DNA from: Aeromicrobium camelliae
Lineage (GTDB): Bacteria > Actinomycetota > Actinomycetes > Propionibacteriales > Nocardioidaceae
Reading direction: 5' to 3'
Assembly: GCF_003850045.1 (NCBI RefSeq)
Contig: NZ_RQJX01000019.1
Span: 1-64,000, forward strand
DNA length: 64,000 bases
Shown: positions 52,574 to 61,181 of the stretch, in pieces
How positions within the stretch are numbered: the first letter of the stretch is position 1
How the letters are laid out: each line of letters begins with the position of its first letter
The notes under the pieces: model-generated
Told to the model about the DNA's origin: nothing
Databases searched by the model: none
The model's input: the letters and a program-made list of their open reading frames with translations, nothing else
Program-made: the position numbers and the translations under genes

Positions 52574-53434
52574 CTACTTGAGGAACTTGCTGGTGGTGCG
52601 GTCCTTGAGGATCTTGCCGCCGGTCTGGCAGGTGGGGCAGTACTGGAGCGAGGTGTCGCTGAAGACGACCTCGCGGATGGTGTCGCCGCAGACGTCGCAG
52701 GTCTCCCCCGCGCGGCCGTGCACGCGCATTCGTGCGCGTTTGGCGTCCTTCAGCTCGGCGGCCGGCTTGCCCGCAGCCTCCGCCATCGCCTGCGCCAGCA
52801 CCTCGTGCACGGCCGTCTCCAGCCGATCGATCTCGTCGTCCTCGAGCTGCTCGGCGATCGCGAACGGTGACAGGCGGGCCGCGTGGAGGATCTCGTCGCT
52901 GTAGGCGTTGCCGATGCCGGCGATGATCTTCTGATCGCGCAGCAGCCGCTTGACCTGCATCTTGCGCTTCAGCAGCGGGCGCAGGTCGAAGTCCGGTGCC
53001 ATCGGATCCGGCCCGAGTGCCGCGATGCCGGGAACCTCCTGCGGGTCGCGCACGGCGTACACCGCCAGCCCTTTGCGGGTGCCTGCCTCGGTGAGGTCGA
53101 AACCGACGTGCGGACCGTCGCCTGCATCGAGGCGCAGCCGCATCGCGAGTGGTCCGTTGCCCATCTTCAACCGGCTGTCGGCCAGCTTGTCGGACCAGCG
53201 GATCCAGCCGGCCTTCGCCAGGTGGATCACCAGGTGCAATCCGTCGACGTCGAGGTCGATGAACTTCCCGTGCCGGACGACGTCGGTGACGGCCAGACCC
53301 GCGAAGGCCTGAAGCGGCGGGTCGTAGGTCTTGAGTACGGCGAACGACACGAGCTCGATCTCGGCGACGACCGCACCCACGCACTTATCGCGCAGGAAGC
53401 CGACGAGTGCGTCGACCTCGGGCATCTCGGGCAT
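52574..53434 (-). CDS. Fpg/Nei-family DNA glycosylase
   Basis: A 286-residue protein beginning MPEMPEVDALVGFLRDKCVG. The Pro/Glu at positions 2-3 of the family (P-E-x-PE) are kept, and a helix-two-turn-helix includes IIAGIGNAYSDEILHAARLS. The C-terminal zinc finger has CDVCGDTIREVVF and CPTCQTGGKILKDR. Enzymes of this family excise oxidised bases and nick the abasic site. It resembles the actinobacterial Fpg/Nei paralogues more than classical MutM, as judged by PEMPEV in place of PELPEV. It ends near the palindrome at 52425. Confidence 0.9.
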   Translation of the reverse strand: MPEMPEVDALVGFLRDKCVGAVVAEIELVSFAVLKTYDPPLQAFAGLAVTDVVRHGKFIDLDVDGLHLVIHLAKAGWIRWSDKLADSRLKMGNGPLAMRLRLDAGDGPHVGFDLTEAGTRKGLAVYAVRDPQEVPGIAALGPDPMAPDFDLRPLLKRKMQVKRLLRDQKIIAGIGNAYSDEILHAARLSPFAIAEQLEDDEIDRLETAVHEVLAQAMAEAAGKPAAELKDAKRARMRVHGRAGETCDVCGDTIREVVFSDTSLQYCPTCQTGGKILKDRTTSKFLK

Positions 53435-53447
53435 GCGCTCAGCCTAA

Positions 53448-54367
53448 TCAGGAAGCGCGCACTCGGGAGTTGATCGCAGCGGCAGCGCCCTCGGCGTCGT
53501 CGATGACCACGATGAGCGGGCGGGCGTCCCGTCGATGGACGACGATCGCGTCGCCGGCCGACAGCACGATGCCGGTGCCACGTGGACTCATCCGCACACC
53601 CCAGCCGCCGAAGTCGCCGAGAGCGCTGATGTGCTCGACTTCAGCGCCCTGAGCTGGTCGGGACGGACACGGATTCTCGGCCAGCCGAGTGCCGAGCGGA
53701 CCAGAACGCCACGGTCGTCGACGGTGACCTTCCACCACGCGGTGGCGGCGAGCGCTAGTGCCACGGGCAGCAGGATGTAACCGATGATGTGCAGCGGCGT
53801 GACGAGCGAGGCGAGTCCGACGAGTGCCACCAGGCCGGTGATCGCGAGCATGACGTCGCTGCGCACGACACCGGCCCACGTACGCGGCGCGTCGGCGCTG
53901 GCAACGGGTGACGCGGGCACCGAGCCCTCGAAGCGATCCCGCGGCGTGACGGCCGCTGCGATCAGAGCGGCGAGGAGCGCGATACCGATGCTCGCCGCGA
54001 TCCACCCGCCCTGGATCGTCACATCTCCCGCATCGTCGAGTCCGCGTTGCGGCGCGAGGGTGCTCAGCATGACCGCCGCCAGGAAGGACGACAGTCCTGC
54101 GCCTGTGGCGGCGGTGCTGCGGCTCGGCAGTCCGAGCGCGAGGAACAACCCGCAACAGACGAGCGGGATCACCGCGCTCAGCGCGCCGATCATCCACGGG
54201 AGAGCGCTGCGCGACGTGAAGCCGTCGGGTTCGTCCCCGCTCCCCCAGTGGGTGGCGACCTGCGCGGGGAGATCGGGCATCCAGGCCAGCACGACGAGGA
54301 CACCGACGGCAGCGATCACCACCGGGAGACCCAGCACGATCGGCATGGACCAGCGGTGACGCGTCAT
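53448..54367 (-). pseudogene. DUF1648-like membrane protein, frameshifted near its C-terminus
   Basis: The frame from 54367 gives MTRHRWSMPIVLGLPVVIAA with a DUF1648-type start (WMPDLPAQVATHWGSGDEPD) and about seven TM helices. It then reaches VRPDQLRALK and runs out of homology. The -1-related frame takes over with AEVEHISALGDFGGWGVRMS, a common C-terminal PH-like segment, and stops at 53448 (IVVIDDAEGAAAAINSRVRA). The shift is at about 53640, in AGGGCGCTGAAG; one missing G (GCGGCT read as GCGCT) would restore the frame. Joined length is about 305 residues. Function unknown. Confidence 0.7.
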
Positions 54368-54438
54368 GACGTCACGCTATCGATCGCCCCCGCCCCGAAA
54401 ACGGACGGGATGTCACCGGGCGGTGCCAGACTGACGCC

Positions 54439-55050
54439 GTGAAGGTCAATGTCGTCAAGGAGCTGGACTCGTATCGGGCGAAGCGGGGCGAGTTTCGCGT
54501 CCTCGAGGTGCCCGAACTGCGGTACCTCATGATCGACGGTCACGGCGATCCGAACACGTCATCGGACTACGCCGACGCGCTCGCGGCGCTGTATCCGGTC
54601 GCGTACACGCTGAAGTTCGCCAGTAAGCGCGAGCTCGAGCGCGACTATGTGGTCCCGCCGCTGGAGGGCCTGTGGTGGGCCGACGACATGAGCGTCTTCA
54701 CCTCCGCGCGCGACAAGTCGCGTTGGGACTGGACGATGATGATCCTCGTCCCGGAGTGGATTCCCGCCGAGCTCGTGAACGCGGCGGTCGACCAGGTGGC
54801 CGCATCGCGGCGCCCGGCCCGGCTCGACGACGTCCGGCTGGAGTCGCTCAGTGAAGGCCGGTGCGTCCAGACGTTGCACGTCGGGCCGTTCGACGACGAG
54901 GCCGGTGTGCTGGCACGGATGCATGACGAGTTCATCCCGGGCCAGGGATTCCGCATGGTCGGCAAGCACCACGAGATCTACCTGAGCGACCCCCGGCGCA
55001 CCGCGCCTGAGCGCCTACGGACGATCCTCCGCCAGCCGGTCACGGACTGA
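54439..55050 (+). CDS. GyrI-like small-molecule binding domain protein
   Basis: A 203-residue protein from GTG 54439 (KVNVVKELDSYRAKRGEFRV). The GyrI/SOUL-like pattern shows in VPELRYLMIDGHGDPNTSSD, YPVAYTLKFASKRE, PPLEGLWWADD, CVQTLHVGPFDDEAGVLARM and GKHHEIYLSDPRR. Such stand-alone proteins bind hydrophobic small molecules and are annotated from the GyrI-like (COG4832) family. There is no DNA-binding domain. Its end overlaps the end of the converging permease gene by 11 bp. Confidence 0.85.
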   Translation: MKVNVVKELDSYRAKRGEFRVLEVPELRYLMIDGHGDPNTSSDYADALAALYPVAYTLKFASKRELERDYVVPPLEGLWWADDMSVFTSARDKSRWDWTMMILVPEWIPAELVNAAVDQVAASRRPARLDDVRLESLSEGRCVQTLHVGPFDDEAGVLARMHDEFIPGQGFRMVGKHHEIYLSDPRRTAPERLRTILRQPVTD

Positions 55051-57544
55051 CCGAGCGGCGCAGCAGTCTGCCGGTCGTTCCGCGCATGGATCCGACCGCG
55101 ATCACGACGAGGATCGTCGCGATCGCGGGCAGGACCCACAGCGGTCCTTGCGGCCAGGGGCGGCCCAGCACGCCCGCACCCAGGATCGACATCGGCAGTA
55201 CCGCCACGCCGATCCCGGCAGCGACGGCGAGACCGGAGAGGAGCACCGCCTCGCGCGTGACCATCGAGAGCACCTGCCGTGGCGTGGCGCCCAGCATCCG
55301 CAAGGTCGCGAACTCCTCACGCCGACGGCGCGTCGTGGTGCGCAGGCTTGCGGCGACCGCGACGAGAACGTACCCGAGCATCGGGATCAGCACGACCACC
55401 CCGAGCCAGCGCTCGAGCCACGGACGTTCAGTCGTCAGCGCCGCGTCGGCCGTGAGCGGCGTGACGCGCTGACCAGGACGGTCGTCCGCCCACGCCTCGA
55501 GCCCGTCGATCGCCTGAGCGTCACCCTGGACGAGGACGGTGTCATACGAGCGGGCGAGCCCATGCATCGTCAGCAGATCAGTGGAGGCGACGACGGTGCC
55601 GAACCCCAGTCCACGCTGATAAGTCGCCACGACGACCGGGTCGACCTGCTCGCCGTTCCCGAGTCGCAGCGCGACCTGCTCGCCGACACCGACCCCCCAA
55701 CGGCGGGCGGTCGTGGCGTCCAGCGCCACGCTCTCACCCCGCAGCGCGGCCAGATCGCCCGCGACCGCGTCGAGATCGAGGACACGATCGGCGTCGGGAC
55801 CGACGGCCAGGGCCGAGAAGCGCTCCGTGGTCGTCTCACCCAGCCACCGGTTCGACCGGAGGACGGAGGTCGACACCATCGGCACCGCCGCCTCGACCCC
55901 GTCGACCTCGGCGACGTCGGCGAGATCGACCGGTGTCATCGCGCCCACGATCCTCGCCGCCGCAGTGACCCCGTCGGTCTGCTCGTGCGCCGTGGCCCTC
56001 TCGAGGGTCGACTGGGCGTAGACCTGGACCGCGGTGACGCTGAACGCCAACGCGAGCACCGTGACCGAGCCGGCTGAACGCAGCGCGTGGGCGCGGGTCT
56101 GCCGCACAGCCAGCCACCGGGTGACCGGCGCGCCTTCACCGGTGCCGCGAGCCAGCCGACCGGTGACCGCCCGCACCAGGACCGGCCCGGCCAGCGCAAG
56201 CCCGACGATGCCGGCCAGCGTTCCGCTCGCGGCCGAGAGGAAGGCGTCCTCGCCTCGGATCACGAGCGCCGCGAACGCCGGGATCACGCCGAGACCCAAC
56301 AGGGCGAGCCCGAGGCCGGTGCGCACCCGCGTGGGCGGCCGCGGCTCGACCTGGGCCTCGCCGATCGCCTCGGTCGCGGGCCGTCGGGACGCGCGCAGCG
56401 CCACGGCGCGCGCCGACACCCGAACGATGGTCAGCGTCAGCAGGGCGACCACGGCGCCGGCCAGCGGCGATACGACAACGGGAAGCTGGACGGAGACGAC
56501 GCCGGCGGCGGCCAGCTTCGTGTTGCACCACCCCGCCAGCACGTACCCCAGCAGGAGCGCCGGAGCGAGCCCGACAGCGGCCGCGACCGTGGCCTGACCC
56601 GCGACCAGGTCCCGGACCTGACGCGGGGTCGCGCCCACAGCCCGCAGCAGCGCGAGCTCACGTCGCTGGCCCGCAATCGCTGTAGCGAGGGCACTTGCGG
56701 TGATGCATCCGACGAGCAACGGCAGCGTCCCTGCGATCGAGGTGGCCAGAGCGAGCAGCTCGAGACGGGCGTTGCCGACGCCGAGCGCCTCCACGGCTCC
56801 ACGGGCGTCTCCCGTGGTGACCACGAAGCCCGGCCCCACCGCGTCGCGCACCGCCTCGGCGACGGTGTCCGTGTCGGCGCCGTCGTCCAAGCGGACCGCG
56901 ATGAGGTCGACCCGCTCCCGCGTGATCGACGCGACCGTTGCGGTCGAAAGGTGGACAGCCGCTCCCGGCGCGTCGACGATTCCGGCGACACGAACCTCGC
57001 GCCGTGTGTCCCCCAGGCTCAGGTCGACCCGGTCCCCCGTCTCCAGGGCCCCCGTGGACAGGGACTCGCCGAGATCGGTGGCCAGCTCTCTGGTGAGCAC
57101 GATGGAGTCGGCGGCGGGGGCGGAACCGTGCAGGGGCGGTGAGGCGAGGGCCGCGACGGCCCAGTCGTGGGCGTCGGCGGTCAGTGCCGACCGGACCCTG
57201 GAATCCGAGATGGGGCTGACCGAGACCGGCAGGGTCACGTCGGCCGCGGTGGCCTCGACGCCCGGCACCCGCGCGATGCGCTCGGCGAGATCCGCCGGAA
57301 CGGGCTCGCGGTCCAGCAGGCGAACGTCGAAGTCCTCGTCCACCGGGACGCGCTGGGGCGCTGAGACGAGGAGCTGCGCGTGGGCCAGCCGCTCGGGCGG
57401 GACCTGCGCCCGCAGCCCGGTCTCGGTGAGCACGGCACCTGCCGTGACCAGGGTTCCGCCGCCGAAGACGGCGAAGGCAAGGGCCAGGAAGGCGCCGACG
57501 TGACCGCGAGAGAACACCCGCGCTCCGAGCCGTGACCGCCGCAT
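55040..57544 (-). CDS. FtsX-like ABC transporter permease
   Basis: An 834-residue protein with an N-terminal TM helix (about 15-38), a large outer domain and a first FtsX unit near 265-370 (LALLRAVGATPRQVRDLVAG). A central helix bundle, a second outer domain and a C-terminal FtsX unit follow (FATLRMLGATPRQVLSMVTR). It should form the export or mechanotransmission unit with the ATPase encoded just upstream, whose stop overlaps this ATG as TGATG. That ATPase has lost its N-terminus, so the transporter is probably inactive. Confidence 0.88.
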   Translation of the reverse strand: MRRSRLGARVFSRGHVGAFLALAFAVFGGGTLVTAGAVLTETGLRAQVPPERLAHAQLLVSAPQRVPVDEDFDVRLLDREPVPADLAERIARVPGVEATAADVTLPVSVSPISDSRVRSALTADAHDWAVAALASPPLHGSAPAADSIVLTRELATDLGESLSTGALETGDRVDLSLGDTRREVRVAGIVDAPGAAVHLSTATVASITRERVDLIAVRLDDGADTDTVAEAVRDAVGPGFVVTTGDARGAVEALGVGNARLELLALATSIAGTLPLLVGCITASALATAIAGQRRELALLRAVGATPRQVRDLVAGQATVAAAVGLAPALLLGYVLAGWCNTKLAAAGVVSVQLPVVVSPLAGAVVALLTLTIVRVSARAVALRASRRPATEAIGEAQVEPRPPTRVRTGLGLALLGLGVIPAFAALVIRGEDAFLSAASGTLAGIVGLALAGPVLVRAVTGRLARGTGEGAPVTRWLAVRQTRAHALRSAGSVTVLALAFSVTAVQVYAQSTLERATAHEQTDGVTAAARIVGAMTPVDLADVAEVDGVEAAVPMVSTSVLRSNRWLGETTTERFSALAVGPDADRVLDLDAVAGDLAALRGESVALDATTARRWGVGVGEQVALRLGNGEQVDPVVVATYQRGLGFGTVVASTDLLTMHGLARSYDTVLVQGDAQAIDGLEAWADDRPGQRVTPLTADAALTTERPWLERWLGVVVLIPMLGYVLVAVAASLRTTTRRRREEFATLRMLGATPRQVLSMVTREAVLLSGLAVAAGIGVAVLPMSILGAGVLGRPWPQGPLWVLPAIATILVVIAVGSMRGTTGRLLRRSVSP

Positions 57545-58113
57545 CACTGGCTCTCCACCACGTCGCCGGCCGGGACGGCCGCCGGTCGCGCCATCGACGG
57601 GGCGGTGCTGAAGCGTCCATCAGCGAGCATGAGGGTGGCGTGCGCCCATTGAGCGGCCCGCGGGTCGTGGGTGACCATCACGATGGTCTGGCCGAGATCA
57701 TCGACGAGGTCGCGCAGCAGCCCCAGCACGTCGTCGGCCGTCGCGGCGTCGAGTGCGCCGGTGGGCTCGTCGGCGAAGACGATGTCGGGGCGGGCCGCGA
57801 GCGCTCGGGCGATCGCGACGCGCTGCTGCTGGCCGCCGGACAGCTCGGCCGGGCGGCGGTCCAGGAGGGGTCGCAGGCCGATGCGGTCGATCACCTCGTC
57901 CCTCCATGAGGGGTCGCCCGTGTCACCGGCCAGCCGCAGCGGCAGCGTGATGTTCTCGGCGACGCTCAACGAGGGCAGCAGGTTGTAGGACTGGAAGACG
58001 AAGCCGACTGCCTCGCGCCGGACCAGCGTCCGGCGGGTCTCGTTGAGCCGGGAGACCTCCCGGCCACCGATGAACACCTGCCCGGTCGTGGGGGTGTCGA
58101 GGCCGGCGGCCAC
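57544..58113 (-). pseudogene. ABC ATPase fragment lacking Walker A (partner of the FtsX permease)
   Basis: Homology runs from VAAGLDTPTTGQVFIGGREV through FVFQSYNLLPSLSVAENITL, signature [20 protein letters not shown], Walker [14 protein letters not shown] and VTHDPRA to the stop at 57544. The first 45 or so residues, including GPSGSGKST, are missing. Upstream of VAAG the sequence turns directly into the sense strand of a histidine kinase gene running the other way. The open frame to 58239 is that shadow and not a real N-terminus. The product cannot bind ATP normally. Confidence 0.8.
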
Positions 58114-58543
58114 CGAACAGGCCCTGGCCGAGCTGCGCGCGGTGGTTCGCTCGATCCTCCCGCCGGTGTTGGAGAACCGCGGCCTCGCGGGCGCGCTCAG
58201 CGCCTTGGTCGCCGACTGCGCCGTCCCGACCACCCTCACCGTCGACGCTCCGGGCCGCAGTCCGGTCAGCGTGGAGGCGACCGCCTACTTCGTGGTGGCC
58301 GAGTCGTTGACGAACATCGCCCGGCACAGCGGCGCGAGTCATGCGGAGGTCGAGGTGCGTCGTGAGGCCGGGTCCTTGCGGGTACGGGTCGCCGACGACG
58401 GCCGTGGCGGAGCCGATCCGGCGAAGGGGACGGGCCTGGCCGGAATCATGCGCCGGGTCGAAGCGCTCGACGGCGACGCCGTGCTCACCAGCCCGCCCGG
58501 CGGACCGACCGAACTGGAGATAGTGCTGCCGTGCGGATCGTAA
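58109..58543 (+). pseudogene. Sensor histidine kinase fragment (C-terminal)
   Basis: Recognisable kinase sequence begins with ATEQALAELRAVVRSILPPV, the end of the HisKA_3 dimerisation domain. It contains the ATPase domain: VAESLTNIARHSGASHAEVE (N-box), VRVADDGRGGADPAKGTGLA (G1/G2) and TSPPGGPTELEIVLPCGS. The sensor region, TM helices and the phosphoacceptor His are absent. It overlaps the response regulator start by 13 bp, the normal arrangement for a LiaS/NarL-type pair. No start codon with a ribosome site exists for the fragment. Confidence 0.8.
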
Positions 58544-59178
58544 TCGCTGAGGACGACACCCTGCTTCGTGAAGGCTTGAGTCTGTTGCTCGCTGGCGAAG
58601 GGTTCGACGTCGTCGCCACGACGGGCGATCCCGACTCGTTCCTCACCGCGGTCACCGAGCACCGCCCCGACCTCGCGGTGGTGGACGTGCGTATGCCGCC
58701 GACCCACACCGACGAGGGCATCCGGGCGGCCGTCGAAGCACGCCGCGCACACCCTGAGCTCGCGGTGCTCGTGCTCTCGGCCTACGTCGAACAGAGCTTC
58801 GCGACCGATCTGCTCGCTGACGGCGCCGACCGGGTCGGCTACCTGCTGAAGGAGCGAGTCGGCCGCGTGGACGGTTTCGTCGAAGCGCTACGTCGCGTGG
58901 CCGCGGGCGGCACCGCGATCGACCCGGAGGTCGTCGCCCAGCTCTTCGCGCAGAAGCGTGCCGGGGATCCGCTCGAGCGGCTGACCGTCCGCGAGCGCGA
59001 GGTGCTCTCCTTGATGGCCGAGGGACTCGGCAACCAGGCGATCGGGCAGCGCCTGCACATCACCGACAACGCGGTGCACAAGCACATCCGCAACATCTTC
59101 ATGAAGCTCGACCTGGCGCCCGACGATCTCAGCGACCGACGGGTGGCTGCCGTCCTGCGTTACCTCGACGGACGCTGA
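58531..59178 (+). CDS. NarL/LuxR-type response regulator
   Basis: A 215-residue regulator from GTG 58531. The receiver domain carries IVIAEDDTLLREGLSLLL, the phosphorylated Asp in LAVVDVRMPP and the Lys in YLLKERVG. The LuxR HTH follows: LTVREREVLSLMAEGLGNQA, IGQRLHITDNAVHKHIRNIF. Its cognate kinase is the truncated gene just upstream, so it may be orphaned or unphosphorylated. It probably controlled the ABC transporter encoded on the other strand. Confidence 0.9.
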   Translation: MRIVIAEDDTLLREGLSLLLAGEGFDVVATTGDPDSFLTAVTEHRPDLAVVDVRMPPTHTDEGIRAAVEARRAHPELAVLVLSAYVEQSFATDLLADGADRVGYLLKERVGRVDGFVEALRRVAAGGTAIDPEVVAQLFAQKRAGDPLERLTVREREVLSLMAEGLGNQAIGQRLHITDNAVHKHIRNIFMKLDLAPDDLSDRRVAAVLRYLDGR

Positions 59179-59190
59179 CCCCGCACGCAA

Positions 59191-59225
59191 AGGTGGGCCC
59201 GGGCACAGGATGCCCGGGCCCACCT
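59191..59225. terminator. Bidirectional hairpin terminator
   Basis: A perfect 15-bp stem AGGTGGGCCCGGGCA (59191-59205) and TGCCCGGGCCCACCT (59211-59225) with a 5-nt loop. It sits between the convergent response regulator and DEAD-box helicase genes. It does not share sequence with the repeat families of this window. Confidence 0.85.
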
Positions 59226-59239
59226 CCGCGTGGAGCGAA

Positions 59240-60562
59240 TCAGTTCGCGGCGGCGACGGCCGGGCGACGCCGGCGGTTGCGATTGCGGTTGCGGTTGTTG
59301 CCGCGCTGGCCGTTCGAGCCGGACGGGTTGGAGCCCGACGGTCGGTTCGAGCGGGCCGGACGCTCCGCGGGTGCCTCGACACCGGCGCCGGACAGCGCGT
59401 CGGCCGTCATCGGCGACGGCGCGGTGCGCGCGTCATGGTGACGAGCCTCGACACCGGCCTTGCGCTGCAGCGCGACGACCGACTTCACGCCCTCGGGCGT
59501 CGTCATCGTGACGACAGTGCCCTTCTGCCCGGCGCGGGCCGTGCGGCCGGAACGGTGCAGGTACGCCTTGTGCTCGGCCGGAGCGTCGTAGTGCACGACG
59601 AGCTCGATGCCGTCGACGTGGATGCCGCGGGCGGCGACGTCGGTGGCGACGATGACGTCGGCATCGCCGCGCGTGAACTTGGCGAGGTTGCGCTCACGGC
59701 GCCGCTGGTCGAGGTCGCCGTGCAGGTCGACCGACTCGACGCCCTTCGCGGTGAGCTGGCGCGCGATGCGCGACGCTCCGCGACGGGTGCGAGTGAAGAC
59801 GATGCTGCGCGGGTTGGCCTCCATGAGCGCGACGAGAGCCTCGGCGCGCGTCTCGGGGGTGGCGACCAGCACGTGGTGCTCCATCGTCGGCGGCTTGCCC
59901 TGCAGGTCGTCGAGCTCGTGCCGGCGGTGACGGGGCAGGTGACGCTGGACGAGGCGGTCGACGTCGCCGTCGAGGGTCGCCGACAGCAGCAGTCGCTGGC
60001 TCTCGCGCGGGGTCTTGCCGAGCAGCGCGTCGACGGGCTTGTAGAAGCCGAGGTCGCACAGGTGGTCGGCCTCGTCGAGCACGGTGAGCTCGATCGCGTC
60101 GAGGGTCAGGACCTTCCGGTCGAGGAGGTCACCGAGGCGCCCGGGCGTCGCGATGAGGACGTCGACCGGCCGGGAGAGGTCGCGGATCTGGCGGTTGATC
60201 GGCACACCGCCGTAGACGGCGACCGCGCGCAGGCCGAGCGAGGCTGCGAGCGGCTCGAGGACCGTGCGGACCTGCGTGGCGAGCTCGCGGGTGGGCAGGA
60301 TGATGAGCGCGCGCGGACGGCCACGACGGCTCGTCTCGCCGGCGAGGCGAGCGAGGACCGGGAGGCCGAAGGCCAGGGTCTTGCCCGAGCCGGTGCGGGC
60401 GCGGCCGAGGACGTGGCGGCCCTCGAGCGCATCGGGGATGACCGCGGACTGCACCGCGGTGGGGGACACGATCTGCTGCTTTGCCAGCGCCTCGACGAGG
60501 GCGGTCGGCAGATTCAGGGTGGAAAAGGACGGCAGCACAGTGCTGCCAGAAGGCTGGTTCAC
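59240..60562 (-). CDS. DEAD-box ATP-dependent RNA helicase
   Basis: A 440-residue helicase starting at ATG 60562 (NQPSGSTVLPSFSTLNLPTA). Motifs: ARTGSGKTLAFGLPVLARL (I), PTRELATQV (Ia), ATPGRL (Ib), DEADHLCDLGF (II), LLLSATLDGDV (III), IVFTRTRRGASRIARQL (IV), VATDVAARGIHVDGIELVV (V) and HRSGRTARAG (VI). A basic Asn/Arg-rich tail follows (GQRGNNRNRNRNRRRR). The RhlE/CsdA-like layout suggests RNA unwinding in ribosome assembly or mRNA decay. The upstream 249-bp gap holds a palindromic repeat. Confidence 0.93.
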   Translation of the reverse strand: MNQPSGSTVLPSFSTLNLPTALVEALAKQQIVSPTAVQSAVIPDALEGRHVLGRARTGSGKTLAFGLPVLARLAGETSRRGRPRALIILPTRELATQVRTVLEPLAASLGLRAVAVYGGVPINRQIRDLSRPVDVLIATPGRLGDLLDRKVLTLDAIELTVLDEADHLCDLGFYKPVDALLGKTPRESQRLLLSATLDGDVDRLVQRHLPRHRRHELDDLQGKPPTMEHHVLVATPETRAEALVALMEANPRSIVFTRTRRGASRIARQLTAKGVESVDLHGDLDQRRRERNLAKFTRGDADVIVATDVAARGIHVDGIELVVHYDAPAEHKAYLHRSGRTARAGQKGTVVTMTTPEGVKSVVALQRKAGVEARHHDARTAPSPMTADALSGAGVEAPAERPARSNRPSGSNPSGSNGQRGNNRNRNRNRRRRPAVAAAN

Positions 60563-60712
60563 AGAACTCTCAGACGGTTACGGATGCCCGCTACCAAGTC
60601 ACGCAGGATTGCGAGTGTCGTCGGGCCGAGCGTCGGCTGCGCACATGGGGCAGCGCGCTCGTTCTCCTCCACCCTACCGGTCCGACCCTCACTCCACCCA
60701 ATCGCGAGGCTG

Positions 60713-60804
60713 GCGGATTACCAGGTTACGTAGGTTTTCCCTCACTCCTCCGGGCGAATTCACCCGGAGAAGTGCCAAGAAATCTACGTAACCTGGTAAT
60801 CCGC
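60713..60804. repeat. ATTACCAGGTT-family compound palindrome
   Basis: Outer arms are 21 bp and perfect (60713-60733 and 60784-60804), core GGATTACCAGGTTACGTAG. An inner stem, CTCCGGG against CCCGGAG around 60748-60769, extends with one mismatch to ACTCCTCCGGG. It shares the outer core and the inner TCACTCCTCC with the copy at 45158-45268. It lies just downstream of the GNAT gene and upstream of the helicase. Confidence 0.88.
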
Positions 60805-60811
60805 GCGGCGC

Positions 60812-61090
60812 TCAGGCGACGAGGTCGGCGTACTCGCTGTGCTGGGTGATGAAGCGCTTGACGTAGGGGCACGTCGGCTTGATCTTCTCGCCCCGCGACC
60901 GGATGTCCTCGAGCGCGGCGGTGACGAGTTGACTCGCCAGACCCTGACCCTCGAACTCCTCACGCAGCTCGGTGTGCGGGAGGACGAGGACGCCGTCGCG
61001 CGGTTCGGCGACGAGGAAGCCGGCGACCTCGCCGTCGACGTGGATGTCGTAGCGGTTCTCGTCGGCGTTGTGCGTGACCTCCGTGCTCAT
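60812..61090 (-). CDS. Small GNAT-like acetyltransferase (YjdJ type)
   Basis: A 92-residue protein from ATG 61090 (STEVTHNADENRYDIHVDGE). The short YjdJ-type GNAT fold shows in VLPHTELREEFEGQGLASQL (acetyl-CoA binding G-x-G-x-A), VTAALEDIRSRGEKIKPTCP and YVKRFITQHSEYADLV. Such one-domain proteins are widespread, with unknown acceptors. The in-frame extension to 61138 is not needed. It precedes the helicase in the same direction, but a palindrome separates them. Confidence 0.85.
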   Translation of the reverse strand: MSTEVTHNADENRYDIHVDGEVAGFLVAEPRDGVLVLPHTELREEFEGQGLASQLVTAALEDIRSRGEKIKPTCPYVKRFITQHSEYADLVA

Positions 61091-61181
61091 GCCGTCACCT
61101 GCCAAGAAGCTCACGATATGCAGGTGCCGGCATGACACCCCGCTGATGATTCACTCGCTGTCGCTCGCTCATGCCGCCAGG

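Noticed and set aside
57544-58239. Full-length reading of the ABC ATPase with a start at 58239
   Set aside because: The extra N-terminal residues are antisense to the histidine kinase fragment and do not contain a P-loop.
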